Assembly (NCBI GenBank): GCA_963793465.1
Contig: CAWCAJ010000001.1
Coordinates: 558,001-622,000, forward strand
DNA from: CAJQPP01 sp963793465
GTDB lineage: Bacteria > Planctomycetota > Planctomycetia > Pirellulales > Pirellulaceae
Direction: 5' to 3'
DNA: 64,000 nucleotides
The notes below the pieces were generated by a model. The model was not told where the DNA came from. It worked only from the letters and a program-made list of their open reading frames with translations, and did no database searches. Shown here piece after piece: positions 1 through 10,482 of the stretch (within the stretch, counting starts at the first letter, position 1; each line of letters begins with the position of its first letter). The position numbers and the translations under genes were made by a program.

Positions 1-80
1 GGAATGCCATGTCGAGGCAACGAAAACCGGCCCGGCATGGCGAGCCACCCACCCCGGCCACACCGCCCAGGGGCGGCGGG

Positions 81-1909
81 CTACAGAAAAGCCGACAGCG
101 GGCCCCCCCTGGCGGCCAATGCATCGACAAAGGCAGTCGCGTCAGGATCCTCGACCAGCGGTGGTGCGTGATGCGGTTTGATGCGGGCATCGATAATCAG
201 AGAGCCCCGGCAGCCCCAGTGTTTATCCTCGATGAAAGCGTCGACACCATGAATATCCACCGCTGGATTACTTCGCGTGAAAACCGTCCACAGGAAATTA
301 TTCAGGTTGGCCCCACAAAAATCCGGATCGTCCACGATCACCACCCACGGAAACCGGGTCGCGTCCAGTGACCTCGACAGGCTCTGCTGCAACGGCAACA
401 GATCTTCGATCTCGGATCGAAAGTTGGGCCCCGCCACCGCCAACACCCCCGGTAAACAGACCACCGGGTTGGCATACCCCTGGGGCAGTCGCAAGGTTTC
501 AGGCACCACGCTGGCCAATCGCCGAATGGCCGGCCCGGTCGCCGCCATGACTACTTTCGATCCCTGATTGAAACCGCTGCCCGAGTAATCCAATGTGTCG
601 ATGGTGGTCCTGGTTTGAAAATGCAGGTCGCGTGTCCAGTCAATCCGCTCCAACAGACGCACCAGGAACTGTTGAATATCGTGCAGGTCCAGATCGGGAA
701 CGCTGGCTTCGTCCAGAATCATCAGGTATTTGGCCAGTGACAACTGCCCCTGCCCGAGAATCGCATTGGCTTGCGTCAAGAGTTCCTGGGTGCCGGCGAT
801 TTTCTCCAGGGAACATAACGTTCGCTGCCGATCGCCAGCAACAGCGGATGCACACCCGCCGCGTCGACCGCATGCACCGCTTTCACGCCGGGCAACACAG
901 TGGGAATGATGGGTCCGGTCAGTTCGTGAATCAACTCTCCAAAAATCGTGTCTTCCTGCGGAGGCCGCCCCACCACGGTGAAAGGCCAAATTGCATCTTC
1001 ACGATGCCAGACCTGGTCAACATCCAATACCGGAAAATCGTGTTGCAAACTGTAGTATCCCAGATGATCACCAAAAGGCCCCTCTGGCATCAAGCGATCG
1101 GGATTCACAGTGCCACAGATTACGAAATCCGCATCGGCATAAAACGGTAACCCGCCGGAATTCCGCTGCATGGGAATGCGGTGACCCGCCAACGCTCCGG
1201 CAAAAGTCAATTCGCTCATGCCCTCGGGAAGCGGCATAACCGCCGCTAACGTCATGGCCGGAGAACCGCCCACAAAAATGTTCACCCGGAATGGCTGCTT
1301 CAATTCACGGGCTCGTTGGTGATGGACACCGATACTGCGGTGGATCTGATAGTGCAACCCGATTTGGCGGTTCTGCTGATACTGATTGCCCGTCAGTTGC
1401 ACACGGTACATGCCCAGATTGCTGCGTTGCAGCCCCGGTCGGCTGGGATCCTGGCTGTAAACTTGTGGCAGGGTAATGAAGCCTCCAGCATCCCGCGGCC
1501 AGGAAACCAACTGAGGCAACTGTTCAATATGCGTGGTCCGTGCCGACACCGGACCTTTGCGGACCCATTTGGGACGCATGGCCAGCCCCGTCAGCGGGGC
1601 CTTCCAGTAGCGAAAGGGTTTTTGCAACGCCACGGCAGGATCAATTTTCAATTCGATGGCTCGGCGGACGCCCTCGATCGTATCCCGGAACAGGAAACGA
1701 GCGCGGTGGATGGTTCCAAACAGATTGGAAACCATGGGGAAGCGGCAACCCTGAACATTGCTGAACAGCACCGCCGGACCGCCGCTGGCAAACACCCGCC
1801 TTTGAATCTCTGCCACCTGCAGTCGCGGGTCCACCAGGTCCGTTACCTCGATCAGATAACCGTGTCGGCGAAGATCCTCCACACACTGGCGCGTGCTGCG
1901 GTAGCCCAT
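81..1909 (-). CDS. UbiD-family decarboxylase (menaquinone-type), interrupted by a one-base frameshift
   Basis: Prenylated-FMN-dependent decarboxylase of the UbiD family. Relatives of about 600 residues in Bacteroidetes, Chlamydiae and Planctomycetes are usually assigned to menaquinone (futalosine-route) biosynthesis. The N-terminal frame reads from ATG at 1909 and contains the family motif EGPFGDHLGYYSL. It then runs LLAIGSERYVPWRK and goes out of frame, while the next frame continues IAGTQELLTQANAILGQG, the usual family continuation. The break lies at a run of four T on the plus strand (800-803). One extra base there gives exactly 610 codons including the stop. I read it as one gene with a consensus error, though a real pseudogene is possible. 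The exact substrate cannot be told from sequence. No other menaquinone gene is visible nearby. Confidence 0.85.
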
Positions 1910-2190
1910 AACAGGAATTCACTGGATTGGAGTTACGGCATCAGGTACGAACAGGCGTTGATTTGGGAAACGCCCGAACCCTGTCTTACCGTTTTCGGCA
2001 GACATTGTTAACCACTGGTGCCACGCTTCGCCTGACCACCGCTCCCCGCCGCTGTCCGCGTTCCTCAGCGATCTGGGTAACCGCACAGTAATCCGCCTGG
2101 AAAGGCGGATGTACCTCCGGCTTTCCAGCCGGAGAAAAAACACAATCCATGGGAGCCCCTTGCCGAAGCATCCGCGGAACAAGGCCGGGT

Positions 2191-4131
2191 CTACTCTTTC
2201 TTGCGACGGATGGCGAACGCCATGTCTCCCTGGTTATCGGCGATCAAGGACATTCGTTCACGGCAACGCACATACAATGCGCCATCCGCCACGGCGGAAA
2301 ATTCTGGATCGACACCCAGCTCAAATTCTTCGGACAGTTGATAATCCTTCATGATGACACCTACCAGCCGCCCCTCCCCCTGTTCGCCGCCGTCGGCATC
2401 CACGGCCTCGCTGTCCGCAGACAACTTCCAGGTCCCCTGAGCCCGGGTCTCATAGGTCACGCCGGACTCCAGCAAAGCCCCCGTGGGCTGCCAACCCCGG
2501 TTGGCCAGGACCGTCTGCTGAATGGCGCGACTGCCGGTGACGCTGGCCTGGCGATTCCAGTCCCAGGCGCAGAGGTCCGCTCGCAACCCCGCTTCCAGAT
2601 GTAACAGGAACTGTTCGTACTCGAAGGTCAATTCGTTTGCCTGACGCCGCCAGGTGTTTTCAAACGAGGCGCGAGAGTCCTGCTTCATGAGCGAGATTCC
2701 CAGTCGCCGAAAGTCTTCTGCATAATTGGGATTGTTGGCCAGAAAATGACACAACGCCCAACGCCAGGCATAGGCCTTCCAGGTTTCGCCTTCAATTTTC
2801 GTGGCGTTGATGATGCTCTTCAGGGGCTGCGGCGGTCGAGAACGCAGGTACCCAATCACCGCCGGGTTGGCGGAGACCGCCAGATCATCGGCCCGCCAGT
2901 ATTGACCCATTTCCGCCATCCCCTCGGCATACCACAGGGGTCCCGTGTTTTGAAATGTCAGGAAGCAGAATCCGTGCACGGCTTCATGTTGCACCACATC
3001 CTGCTTGTTGGCGGCGAACACGACCGCCTGTTGTTCACTGCCCACGCGACGGTAAAGTGTTGTACCCTCCCCATTGCGAACCTTGTTGACCACGCGGGGA
3101 TCCCACTCCGAAACATCCCATTGACTCAACTGGTCAACCACATAGACCTCCACCGGAGTCCGTGGGCGGCGACCGTAATACTCCGCGACCAGCGCAAACA
3201 TGCCTTCCAACTTGTCCAGCAGCACCTGTGCCTGCCGATCGGAGATATCGGTTTTCATCAGAAAATGTTCACTGCGGAGTTCACGAGGACGGGTCGGATC
3301 ATCCGACAGGGTCGCGTATTTCCACTGCAACTGCTCGTCCATGGACAACGCCAGGTTGTCGCGAATTCCGATCAACTCGATCTGGATGGACCGCACCACC
3401 GAATCCCCCGTGGACAGATCGGCGGCGCGCGCCAGTTCGATGACATCGCCCGACTTTAACATGCCCAACGACGAGGTGGTGTATTCCAGTTCAGGCAATG
3501 CCCCGGTATCCAACGTGATCGTTTGTCGCGGCACCAGCTCATGACGGGGTAGCGTGAGCACCAGTTTCTTGGCATTCACCGACTTGATGATGCCCTGCAC
3601 CTCGGCGGCCACCATCTCCTGCCCAACAGGCAGGGACTCTACGTCCACACCCTGGGCAACGCTGCCAATCGGCAGCAAGCGGGCGGCCGTGATGTTGTCG
3701 CACTTGGCGTTACCTCCCAATTGACAGCTCAGTGAAATCACCATGCCAGCCCGCAAGACACTGGGACTGACGCTGGCCCTGACCTCGATGGCGGCCGGCG
3801 AGTTCAAGGCGATATCCCCTCCCGAAAGCCCTATCGGTTGTTCGGGATTGTCTTGAATTCGCAAACGATGTCGTTTTCCATCGACATCCACGATGGTCAT
3901 CTCATCGCCCACCAGAAGTTCAAACAGGCCTTTCAGCTGGATCTCACGCACGACGTTCACCTGCTGCTCCTGCGCCAGCAGGGCAACGGGTTGCCCCACC
4001 TGCGTTCCCATCAGACACCAGCAGGCGAGTCCAAATGCGACACCTGCGTTGAGGCGAGTCCGCAACTTGCTCCTTTTCGGTGAGTTTGCACGCATGTTCG
4101 TGAGAATTCGCTGCCTGTTTGGCCAGTCCAC
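2191..4131 (-). CDS. Exported gluzincin-like metallopeptidase (HExxH) protein
   Basis: Protein of 646 residues if started at GTG 4131. An in-frame ATG at 4095 (MRANSPKRSK) is an equally good start and directly precedes a basic stretch and a hydrophobic segment typical of a signal peptide. The first half has beta-rich segments with no family I recognise. The central part has the zinc-peptidase motif HEAVH (around residues 381-385), followed by WYAEGMAEMG, where a glutamate sits at the spacing expected for the third zinc ligand of gluzincins. A C-terminal domain follows. This resembles planctomycete DUF1570-like peptidase proteins. It is probably secreted or periplasmic; the substrate is unknown. 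It is transcribed divergently from the exported protein starting at 4420. Confidence 0.7.
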   Translation of the reverse strand: MDWPNRQRILTNMRANSPKRSKLRTRLNAGVAFGLACWCLMGTQVGQPVALLAQEQQVNVVREIQLKGLFELLVGDEMTIVDVDGKRHRLRIQDNPEQPIGLSGGDIALNSPAAIEVRASVSPSVLRAGMVISLSCQLGGNAKCDNITAARLLPIGSVAQGVDVESLPVGQEMVAAEVQGIIKSVNAKKLVLTLPRHELVPRQTITLDTGALPELEYTTSSLGMLKSGDVIELARAADLSTGDSVVRSIQIELIGIRDNLALSMDEQLQWKYATLSDDPTRPRELRSEHFLMKTDISDRQAQVLLDKLEGMFALVAEYYGRRPRTPVEVYVVDQLSQWDVSEWDPRVVNKVRNGEGTTLYRRVGSEQQAVVFAANKQDVVQHEAVHGFCFLTFQNTGPLWYAEGMAEMGQYWRADDLAVSANPAVIGYLRSRPPQPLKSIINATKIEGETWKAYAWRWALCHFLANNPNYAEDFRRLGISLMKQDSRASFENTWRRQANELTFEYEQFLLHLEAGLRADLCAWDWNRQASVTGSRAIQQTVLANRGWQPTGALLESGVTYETRAQGTWKLSADSEAVDADGGEQGEGRLVGVIMKDYQLSEEFELGVDPEFSAVADGALYVRCRERMSLIADNQGDMAFAIRRKKE

Positions 4132-4419
4132 TGGTTCACCCCGTTAATTCGTCCTCAACCCCCATCAGTCTATCCCCTAACCACCCATCCCCAAACGTGG
4201 CCTCCCGAAAACGGCGATTTACGCAACCAGTCCTGGAAATCCGGACTGGCGGAGCTGGTTTCGTGAACCGCGTCACGTCAAGCACTATAATTCGGATGTC
4301 CGGGCGGGATGGCAACGGTGATTTAACCTGTCACGCTTGACATCGCGGCTGAAAGATCAAGCTTCCAGCCAACAGACCCGCTAGGAACCATTTACAAAAT
4401 CGATCGGCAGGAGAGTGCG

Positions 4420-6387
4420 ATGTTGACGCCCGGGACACTGCAGCGACCGTTGCGAACTGCAACCTGGACGATGGTGGTCCTGTTGGGTGTGCTGGGGACG
4501 GCCGCCCCTGGTAACCTGCGCTGCCAGGAAACACCCGCTTCGCCAGAGGTGTCGCCAACCGTCACAGCATCCAGGGTTTTGGACCAAACGGGGCCCATCC
4601 AGGAAATCGAGCAACCTTTGCGGCAACTCATCGGTCTGCGCTGGGAAGACGAACGGCTGTCCCTGAATCTGCCGCAAGACTACGAAGCAGCCAACCCGAT
4701 CGTGAACGAGATCAGAAGTCAAGTTGGCTGGCTCGGTGGTTCCTCTCGCCGGGGTGACAAAGGGTATTCCATCGAGTTGGCTGCCGAAAAGCTCAGGGGA
4801 AACATTCAATGGGAGAAGACCGAGCTGGACGTGGCCGGTTCAGTCGTTCTCTTCGAAACGCTGCCGCCCTTTCGCGACATACAGGTCTCCTTGATGCATG
4901 ATGGGCAAATCCGGATCGCCATCTCCGATCGTGAATCCGGTTACTTGCTGCGAGTGCAACAATGGCGTGACGGCCGATTCCTGGCTCAAGAACTTGATGA
5001 CCGGCAGGTGTTTGCGGAATCCGCAGTCCATTTCGATGCCTTTTGTCGCGCCCATCCTCAGTTTACGGCCCAGAGGTTGCTGCCCACATTGCGGCATTTC
5101 GGGCTGGGCAACATTCGATCTCGATACAGCCCGGAAATCAAGCAACGCCTTGTGGATTGGATCGCCCCCTGGCAACCGGAAGATCTGCAACTGGCCAGGT
5201 CATTGACGGCAGCCCTGGACTCCACCAACTTTGCAGACCGCGAGTTGGCGGAACGTCAACTTCAGCAGATGCGTCCGGGGAACGAGCTCATCCTGTGGCG
5301 TCTGGTGCACGACCCCAGGTTTTCGCCGGAGGTTCGTGCCCGCACAAGGAAACTGCTGCTGGAGGACCTGGACGCGGATGCCCGCACCGAGCTGCAGTTC
5401 ATGGACCAGCTGGTGTCCAACCTGGATGCTGAATACCTGATCGATCTGATCCAGCAGGAAACGGACGAGGAACGACGAGAAATTCTGCGGCTGCGATTAG
5501 CGACCCTGATGCCCGAACTGGCGAATTCGCATGATGAACAGGTGCCTTGGGAGAAGCGTTTGAGCCAACATGCCAAAGAGACGCCGCCAGCCAATTTGGA
5601 CCTCGATCAATCCGCGGACTGGCTGACCGAGCAGGGCCCCTTGCAGACGATTGGCGAACATACGGGTCGCCTGGTCAAACTGACCCGCCACCAGGCGAGT
5701 TTACGGGTGGATCGGGAGCACTGGAAACGGCCCTTCGCGGGTCGCGAGATTGCCGAGCTGTCCGACGAGGTTCGGGAGTTGTTAAGTCAGCACCACTTGC
5801 CAAACAGTTGGTACCAGGCTGGCGGTGGCATGTATTCAGAATCCTCCGCACAACACCCCCAGGTTCTTTTTGAGAACCTGCAAATGGCCTGCTCGGACGA
5901 AGGACGTCGCCGCCATCTCTATTTCAACCAGTACGAGGGTCGGGAAACGTACAACCGTCGCTTTGAGGAACAGCAGCTCGGCGGGCAATTACTATTCGAC
6001 AAAAATGCCCTCGAGAATCGGGGGCGTCGCATCAAGACCCCCTTGCAGGACCTGCCATTCCAATTGAGCCTGGCCGAAAAGTCCGTCCCCTATCGCCATC
6101 TTTTTGTCCACGAATCCGCACCAGGCAACTTGACGCTGCTGGTTACCAGCGAGGCGTCTGCATCCATCGTGCGTCTGACATTGCAAGCCGAGCGGGCCAT
6201 GGTGCAGGACGTTTGCGGCAGCCGCGTCATGACGCTGACAGCCCCCACATTCCAGGATCTGCAAGCGGACAACCGGACCTACTTTGACGGAACCTTCTTT
6301 CCGCTTCTGCGACACCTGGGCCTCGTGATCGATGATTCGTTGATACTCGATGCAACTGGCGATACTCCACGGGCTGGATCACGATAA
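4420..6387 (+). CDS. Exported protein of unknown function
   Basis: 655 residues. The N-terminus has a basic start and a hydrophobic stretch (MVVLLGVLGTAAPG), consistent with a signal peptide, so the protein is likely exported. I do not recognise a catalytic motif. A middle section (about residues 260-370) is helix-rich, with regularly spaced leucines and charged residues (for example FADRELAERQLQQM), and could form helical repeats. The rest alternates charged and beta-type segments. No start or stop irregularity is seen. It is divergent from the HExxH protein across about 290 bases, so the two may share a control region. Function unknown. Confidence 0.65.
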   Translation: MLTPGTLQRPLRTATWTMVVLLGVLGTAAPGNLRCQETPASPEVSPTVTASRVLDQTGPIQEIEQPLRQLIGLRWEDERLSLNLPQDYEAANPIVNEIRSQVGWLGGSSRRGDKGYSIELAAEKLRGNIQWEKTELDVAGSVVLFETLPPFRDIQVSLMHDGQIRIAISDRESGYLLRVQQWRDGRFLAQELDDRQVFAESAVHFDAFCRAHPQFTAQRLLPTLRHFGLGNIRSRYSPEIKQRLVDWIAPWQPEDLQLARSLTAALDSTNFADRELAERQLQQMRPGNELILWRLVHDPRFSPEVRARTRKLLLEDLDADARTELQFMDQLVSNLDAEYLIDLIQQETDEERREILRLRLATLMPELANSHDEQVPWEKRLSQHAKETPPANLDLDQSADWLTEQGPLQTIGEHTGRLVKLTRHQASLRVDREHWKRPFAGREIAELSDEVRELLSQHHLPNSWYQAGGGMYSESSAQHPQVLFENLQMACSDEGRRRHLYFNQYEGRETYNRRFEEQQLGGQLLFDKNALENRGRRIKTPLQDLPFQLSLAEKSVPYRHLFVHESAPGNLTLLVTSEASASIVRLTLQAERAMVQDVCGSRVMTLTAPTFQDLQADNRTYFDGTFFPLLRHLGLVIDDSLILDATGDTPRAGSR

Positions 6388-6628
6388 GCTCAGGAGCCGC
6401 AATGGGATTAACAGCCATGTAACCGGATTCGCAGCATGCGCCAGGAAACCCAAGAGGAACGCGTTGATCGGGACCGGGTCGATCATTCGAAATTCGCAAG
6501 TCCGCGATGGGCCATCGTGAAGCTGGGTGACGGCGACATCCCAAGGCTGCTGACCGGCGTCGCTGCCCCATCAAAGGAGGACAAAACGGCTACCCAAAAG
6601 CGGGCATTGCATTAGAATGGGGTGGCGA

Positions 6629-6710
6629 GGCCGGGTGGTGAAATTGGCAGACACGCTAGATTTAGGATCTAGTGCCGCAAGGCGTGCAGGTTCAAGTCCT
6701 GTCCCGGCTA
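6629..6710 (+). tRNA. tRNA-Leu (anticodon UAG)
   Basis: Full cloverleaf visible. The acceptor strands are GGCCGGG (6629-6635) and CCCGGCT (6703-6709), with a G-U closing pair and discriminator A at 6710. The D arm runs through AAATTGGCAGAC. The anticodon stem CTAGA/TCTAG flanks the loop TTTAGGA with anticodon TAG. A class II variable arm (TGCCGCAAGGCG) is characteristic of leucine tRNAs, and the T arm is GCAGG-TTCAAGT-CCTGT. The 3' CCA is not encoded (CTG follows), so it must be added enzymatically. Confidence 0.95.
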
Positions 6711-7050
6711 CTGCTTCGACGAAAACACGGATGATTCAGCTCTTTGATGACCTGCCGACGGTCGGCAGCGATGCCCGTTTTGAGAATCGCATTTCCGTAC
6801 CTACCGGATTCGCTCAGAGATGCGAATTGAATCATGTGTGCTCTGATATCCCATGGTAAAGAAATTGGGGACGATTCACCAACGTACGTGTGGGGCAGCG
6901 TTGGCGAGTCCCTCCGCGCTATTTCCAACCGTTTTGATCCAACCTGCAGACTGCAGACGTCAGGGAAATCGTGCCGCGGACCACGCCCGATTTTTTGCCG
7001 AAGGCCGAGAGGAAAAAAAGGGACGGCGCAACCGCCCCTTTCTTGATTGG
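6711..7050. other. Intergenic region between tRNA-Leu and the fasciclin gene
   Basis: No supported gene. The short frames here lack family features. The right end holds the terminator of the fasciclin gene (7012-7042). Nothing else stands out. Confidence 0.5.
7012..7042 (-). terminator. Intrinsic terminator of the fasciclin-domain gene
   Basis: On the minus strand the sequence reads AAAGGGGCGG, a short loop TTGCG, then CCGTCCCTTTTTTT. This is a GC-rich hairpin with one mismatch followed by a run of T, and it starts about 9 bases past the fasciclin stop codon. Confidence 0.7.
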
Positions 7051-7623
7051 CTACGGAAGATCGATCGGCAACAATACACGGTTGATCGTGTGGATGATCC
7101 CGTTTTCCGCATTCAAGTTGAATGGATAAAACAGCTTCGGATTACGGAGATCCGGTTCATTGTCGCGAAAGATGATAAAGAAGGGATAAATGCTGGCTCC
7201 CTGCAGCGTGACGATCTCCTGGGAGAAAATTACTTGCAGCAGGTTCAGTCGTTGCGGAGCCACATGATACAGCAGAATATCGATAAGCAGCGGAAGCGGG
7301 TCCCCGTTGCCCAAGGTCGTCAAGGTATCCACCAGGAAGGTCCATGTTTCCTGCTCGCTGGAACCCACGTATCCCAGGTCGCGTGCCAGACGCAGAAAAG
7401 CCGCGTCATTCGGGGCAAACACGGTCAGGTTGCTGCTGGGATCGTCCAGGGCATCCACCAGATTGGCCGTCTCCAGCGCCGTCAGCAGAATGTCGTAATC
7501 CTGGAAATTGGAATCAAACTCGCCTCCGCTGGAAGCCACGATATCCGCTATCGTCTGGCCCTGCGCGACCAGGCACGCCAGCGACATCATCAGAAAAGCA
7601 CAAACAGAAAAGAAGTTCCTCAT
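7051..7623 (-). CDS. Secreted fasciclin (FAS1) domain protein
   Basis: 190 residues from ATG 7623 (MRNFFSVCAF); an in-frame start four codons upstream is less likely. A signal peptide ends near VAQGQ. The rest is a single FAS1 domain. The first conserved box reads NLTVFAPNDAAF, the second is DILLYHVAP, and the C-terminal strand is NGIIHTINRVLLP. FAS1 domains mediate adhesion or matrix contacts outside the cell. The gene stands alone, with its own terminator just downstream. The specific ligand is unknown. Confidence 0.9.
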   Translation of the reverse strand: MRNFFSVCAFLMMSLACLVAQGQTIADIVASSGGEFDSNFQDYDILLTALETANLVDALDDPSSNLTVFAPNDAAFLRLARDLGYVGSSEQETWTFLVDTLTTLGNGDPLPLLIDILLYHVAPQRLNLLQVIFSQEIVTLQGASIYPFFIIFRDNEPDLRNPKLFYPFNLNAENGIIHTINRVLLPIDLP

Positions 7624-7971
7624 GACTAACCCCATTCAGTGAATTTTGCATCGGTAAAGCTCAAGTGGTTTGCTGCAGTCACCGACAGGGGTAACGATTA
7701 TTAACGTTAAAAGGACTCTCCTATCAGACAAATTTGCAACCTGACCGATTTGCACTGGCGATACATTTTTTTTCGTTCACAAAGAGTACTTCCGAGTCGG
7801 TTTGCAACGGAAACACGATTGTTGCTGCCACCTTGATGCGGCCACTTTGTGGGACCACGTGGCAGCAAAGCATGTCTGCCAATCCTGATTCGCTTGACCG
7901 GATCCCGGGTGCGTTCCATGGGCGACGGGATCGCTGGGGCAGGCAACGTTTGACAGCCCGGGCTGCTGCAT
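7624..7971. other. Intergenic region upstream of the fasciclin gene
   Basis: Lies between the fasciclin start and the 3' end of the stress protein. It contains an AT-rich stretch with the perfect 10-base palindrome TTAACGTTAA (around 7701-7710), about 80 bases upstream of the fasciclin start, which could be part of a promoter or operator. No gene seen. Confidence 0.4.
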
Positions 7972-8927
7972 TCAGTCGCTGGCCGATTTCTGCGGCGTGG
8001 CAGGTTTGACGGGTGAACGGAAGTCGGCGGGTTTGATAGTGAGCACGGAACAATCGACCTGGCTGAGTATCATCTCTGCGGTATTGCCGATAAAGAGTCC
8101 GGGAATTCCAGTCCGACAAACGGTCCCCATCACCAACAAATCCCCATTCTGCTGCGTCACCACTTCCGGTATCACGGTACCCGGCCTGCCCTGCAGCATA
8201 TGCACGATGGCTGTACCATCGGTTTGCTCAGCGACCAGCTCCTGCAGACGCCGGCGATGCAGATCCGCCACCCGTTCCACGTATAACCGCAATTCCGATT
8301 TGCTCATCCATCGATGACTGCGGCCAGTGAAGCTCCCCAGACTGTTCCAGGCGTGCACGATGTGCAATTGGGCATTCTCGGCCTGCGCGATCGACTGGCG
8401 CGACGCAGGATTTCCACGTTCAGGCGATCGCGGGTCTCGTTGTCCGGATCCGGGTCAACCGCAGCGAACACATTACGTAACAGGCGGCGGCGACTGGGTT
8501 TCACGATCCACACGGGGGAGGGGCATTTGCGAATCAAATGCAAGGCCAGGGTACCGAACAGCTGCTCCCTCAGATTGCTCACGCCGTCGGCCATCATCAG
8601 CACCAGATCATGCTGCTGGGCGATTACCTGGCGAATGACTTCGATCGAGGGCTGTCCATCGGCCACGACCGTGCGAACGCGAAAGGTCTCGCCCGCCAGT
8701 TGATGGGCCGTTTCGTCCAGCTCGCGTTTCAAATCGGTGGCCAACAACTGCTGCAAATCCACGGTCTTGCCGGAATCGAGTCGCACCTCGGGCGTTTCCA
8801 GTTCGGGAGCCACCGCGATCAGCGTCAAACACGACTGATTGGTGTAGAGCAATTGACGCGCCCGCGAAATCAGCTGCTTCTGGGCGGGCGTGACCATCAA
8901 GATGTTCTGATATTGCCTCATCTCCAT
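7972..8927 (-). CDS. Tandem universal stress protein, interrupted by a one-base frameshift
   Basis: Two Usp domains in tandem (UspE-like). The first frame begins MEMRQYQNILMVTP at 8927 and covers domain 1 and the start of domain 2. It continues out of frame after EILRRAS. The next frame resumes as AQAENAQLHIVHAWNS and carries the Usp nucleotide-binding signature (GDLLVMGTVCRTGIPGLFIG, then SVLTIKP). The indel lies at about 8390-8400. One added base makes the gene exactly 319 codons. Usp proteins bind ATP/AMP and support survival in stress. The gene is isolated. I read the break as a probable consensus error. Confidence 0.8.
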
Positions 8928-9492
8928 CCCCTGTTTCCGGCAGCGACGCGATCAGCCCTGGCTTTCCAGGGCCGCGGTGACTCCTAAACTGCACACCGCC
9001 TGGGAAACGATGGCACACGAAGAACCGTAGATCAAATAGATCTTGACCAAAAAAATCATCCATTATCGATTGCGGAAAGGCATCCCCCAAAAACACCTCG
9101 TAATGATCACGACCCGCCCAGCCGCAGAAGGCTTTGAATTTTTGCATTTCAGGATTGAAAAAATCTATAGCTGAAAAGGTTCTCACAAGCCGTGATTCAG
9201 AAACCTTCGGGAATCAGCGTATCTGCAGGGGTCCCTTGACAGTTGGCAAGGGAGTTCCCAAGGGGAGTCCATTGACAACGATCAAGTCGTGGCCTAATTT
9301 CGCCGATCGATTCAGGGCGGCGTTGAACCAAGCGTCAGCCCAGCCACCTGAAAACTGACAAATACCCAATATTCGGTTTCGTTTCACAAGACGTCGCGCT
9401 TGTGCGAAAAGCCGGGCAACCCCTTTGCGGGGTTTCCCGGCTTTTTTTATGCAACCCTTCCATTCAGCCGCGAAAGGCATTCCTGAAACGTC
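8928..9492. other. Intergenic region upstream of sbtA
   Basis: 565 bases without a gene I can support. A minus-strand frame begins here at 9186 but runs on into the stress protein in the wrong frame and has no recognisable domain. The stretch holds a strong hairpin terminator (9407-9448) and presumably the sbtA promoter. Confidence 0.4.
9407..9448 (+). terminator. Strong hairpin with T-run just upstream of sbtA
   Basis: Sequence AAAAGCCGGG, then AACCCC, a TTTG loop, CGGGG, and TTTCCCGGCTTTTTTT. The stem is long and GC-rich, followed by seven T. On the minus strand it also ends in a T-run, so it may work in both directions. No plus-strand gene that needs terminating is visible upstream. With only about 45 bases to the sbtA start, it could be a transcription attenuator. 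Confidence 0.7.
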
Positions 9493-10482
9493 ATGGAAAG
9501 TTCTGCCATCCAGGGAGTCATCAGTCCGCCGATTCTCTTTTTCTTTTTGGGAATGATCGCGGTCTGGCTGAGGTCGGGACTGAAGGTCCCACCGGAGATC
9601 GCCAAGTTTCTGTCGCTGTATCTGTTGATTGCCATCGGATGTCACGGAGGCGTGGAACTCTCCAAAAGCGGCTTTACGGCCGAGGTGGCGATGGTGATGT
9701 TGATCACGGTACTGGCGGCGATAGTGGTTCCCATCTGGTCCTTTTTTATACTCCGTCTGCGTTTGGATGCAGAGAATTCAGCAGCGATTGCCGCCACGTA
9801 CGGATCCATCAGTGCGGTGACCTTCATCACCGCGGCAGGTGTCCTGCAGGGTTTGGAGATTCCCTTTCACGGTCACATGGTGGCAGCCATGGCATTAATG
9901 GAAACACCGGCCATCATCGTCGGCGTGATTCTGGCGCGGTCGTTTCGTCAGGCGGCACCCGGCAACTCTCAGAACATCGCGGTGCAACCCAGCTGGCGGA
10001 TCGTGCTGCGTGAGGCTTTGGCCAGCGGGCCGATTGTGCTGTTGGTGGGCAGCCTGCTCATCGGCCTGGTCACAGGCGAGCGGGGTTGGGCAACGATGGA
10101 ACCGGTGTTTGGGTTTCCCTTTAAAGGAGTCCTGATCCTGTTTCTGCTGGATATGGGCATCAATGCGGCCACGCAACTGAGGCAGTGGCCCGAATCGAGC
10201 CTGTTTCTGACTGGCTTTGCAATTCTGGCGGCGGTGGCGCATGCGGGGCTGGGAATCGGGTTGGGTTGGATGTTGGACCTGGGCAAGGGAGACGCTCTGT
10301 TGTTGGCAGTTTTATGTGGTAGCGCCAGTTACATTGCCGTGCCGGCAGCAGCCAAACTGGCTTTGCCACAGGCCAACCCGGGTCTCTACCTGCCCATGTC
10401 GCTGGGCATCACCTTTCCGTTCAATGTCGTGATAGGCATCCCCTGCTACCTATTCGTGATCAACCTGGTGTGGGCTTCCTGA
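9493..10482 (+). CDS. sbtA: SbtA-type sodium-dependent bicarbonate transporter
   Basis: 329 residues with about ten hydrophobic segments. The overall layout matches the SbtA family, known in cyanobacteria as a high-affinity Na+/HCO3- symporter: LLIAIGCHGG near residues 45-54, the glycine/serine segment AATYGSISAVTF in the first half, and METPAIIVGV after the fifth helix. The C-terminal half repeats the fold with CGSASYIAVPAA. Located in the inner membrane. No separate sbtB (PII-like partner) lies next to it, but a PII-like domain is fused to the SulP transporter 12 kb away. The gene converges on the histidine kinase and their ends overlap by 33 bases. A hairpin lies just upstream. Confidence 0.88.
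   Translation: MESSAIQGVISPPILFFFLGMIAVWLRSGLKVPPEIAKFLSLYLLIAIGCHGGVELSKSGFTAEVAMVMLITVLAAIVVPIWSFFILRLRLDAENSAAIAATYGSISAVTFITAAGVLQGLEIPFHGHMVAAMALMETPAIIVGVILARSFRQAAPGNSQNIAVQPSWRIVLREALASGPIVLLVGSLLIGLVTGERGWATMEPVFGFPFKGVLILFLLDMGINAATQLRQWPESSLFLTGFAILAAVAHAGLGIGLGWMLDLGKGDALLLAVLCGSASYIAVPAAAKLALPQANPGLYLPMSLGITFPFNVVIGIPCYLFVINLVWAS

Noticed and set aside
8608..9186. Minus-strand frame starting MRTFSAIDFFNPEM
   Set aside because: The first 60 codons look protein-like, but the frame runs into the stress-protein gene in the wrong phase and no family is recognised.
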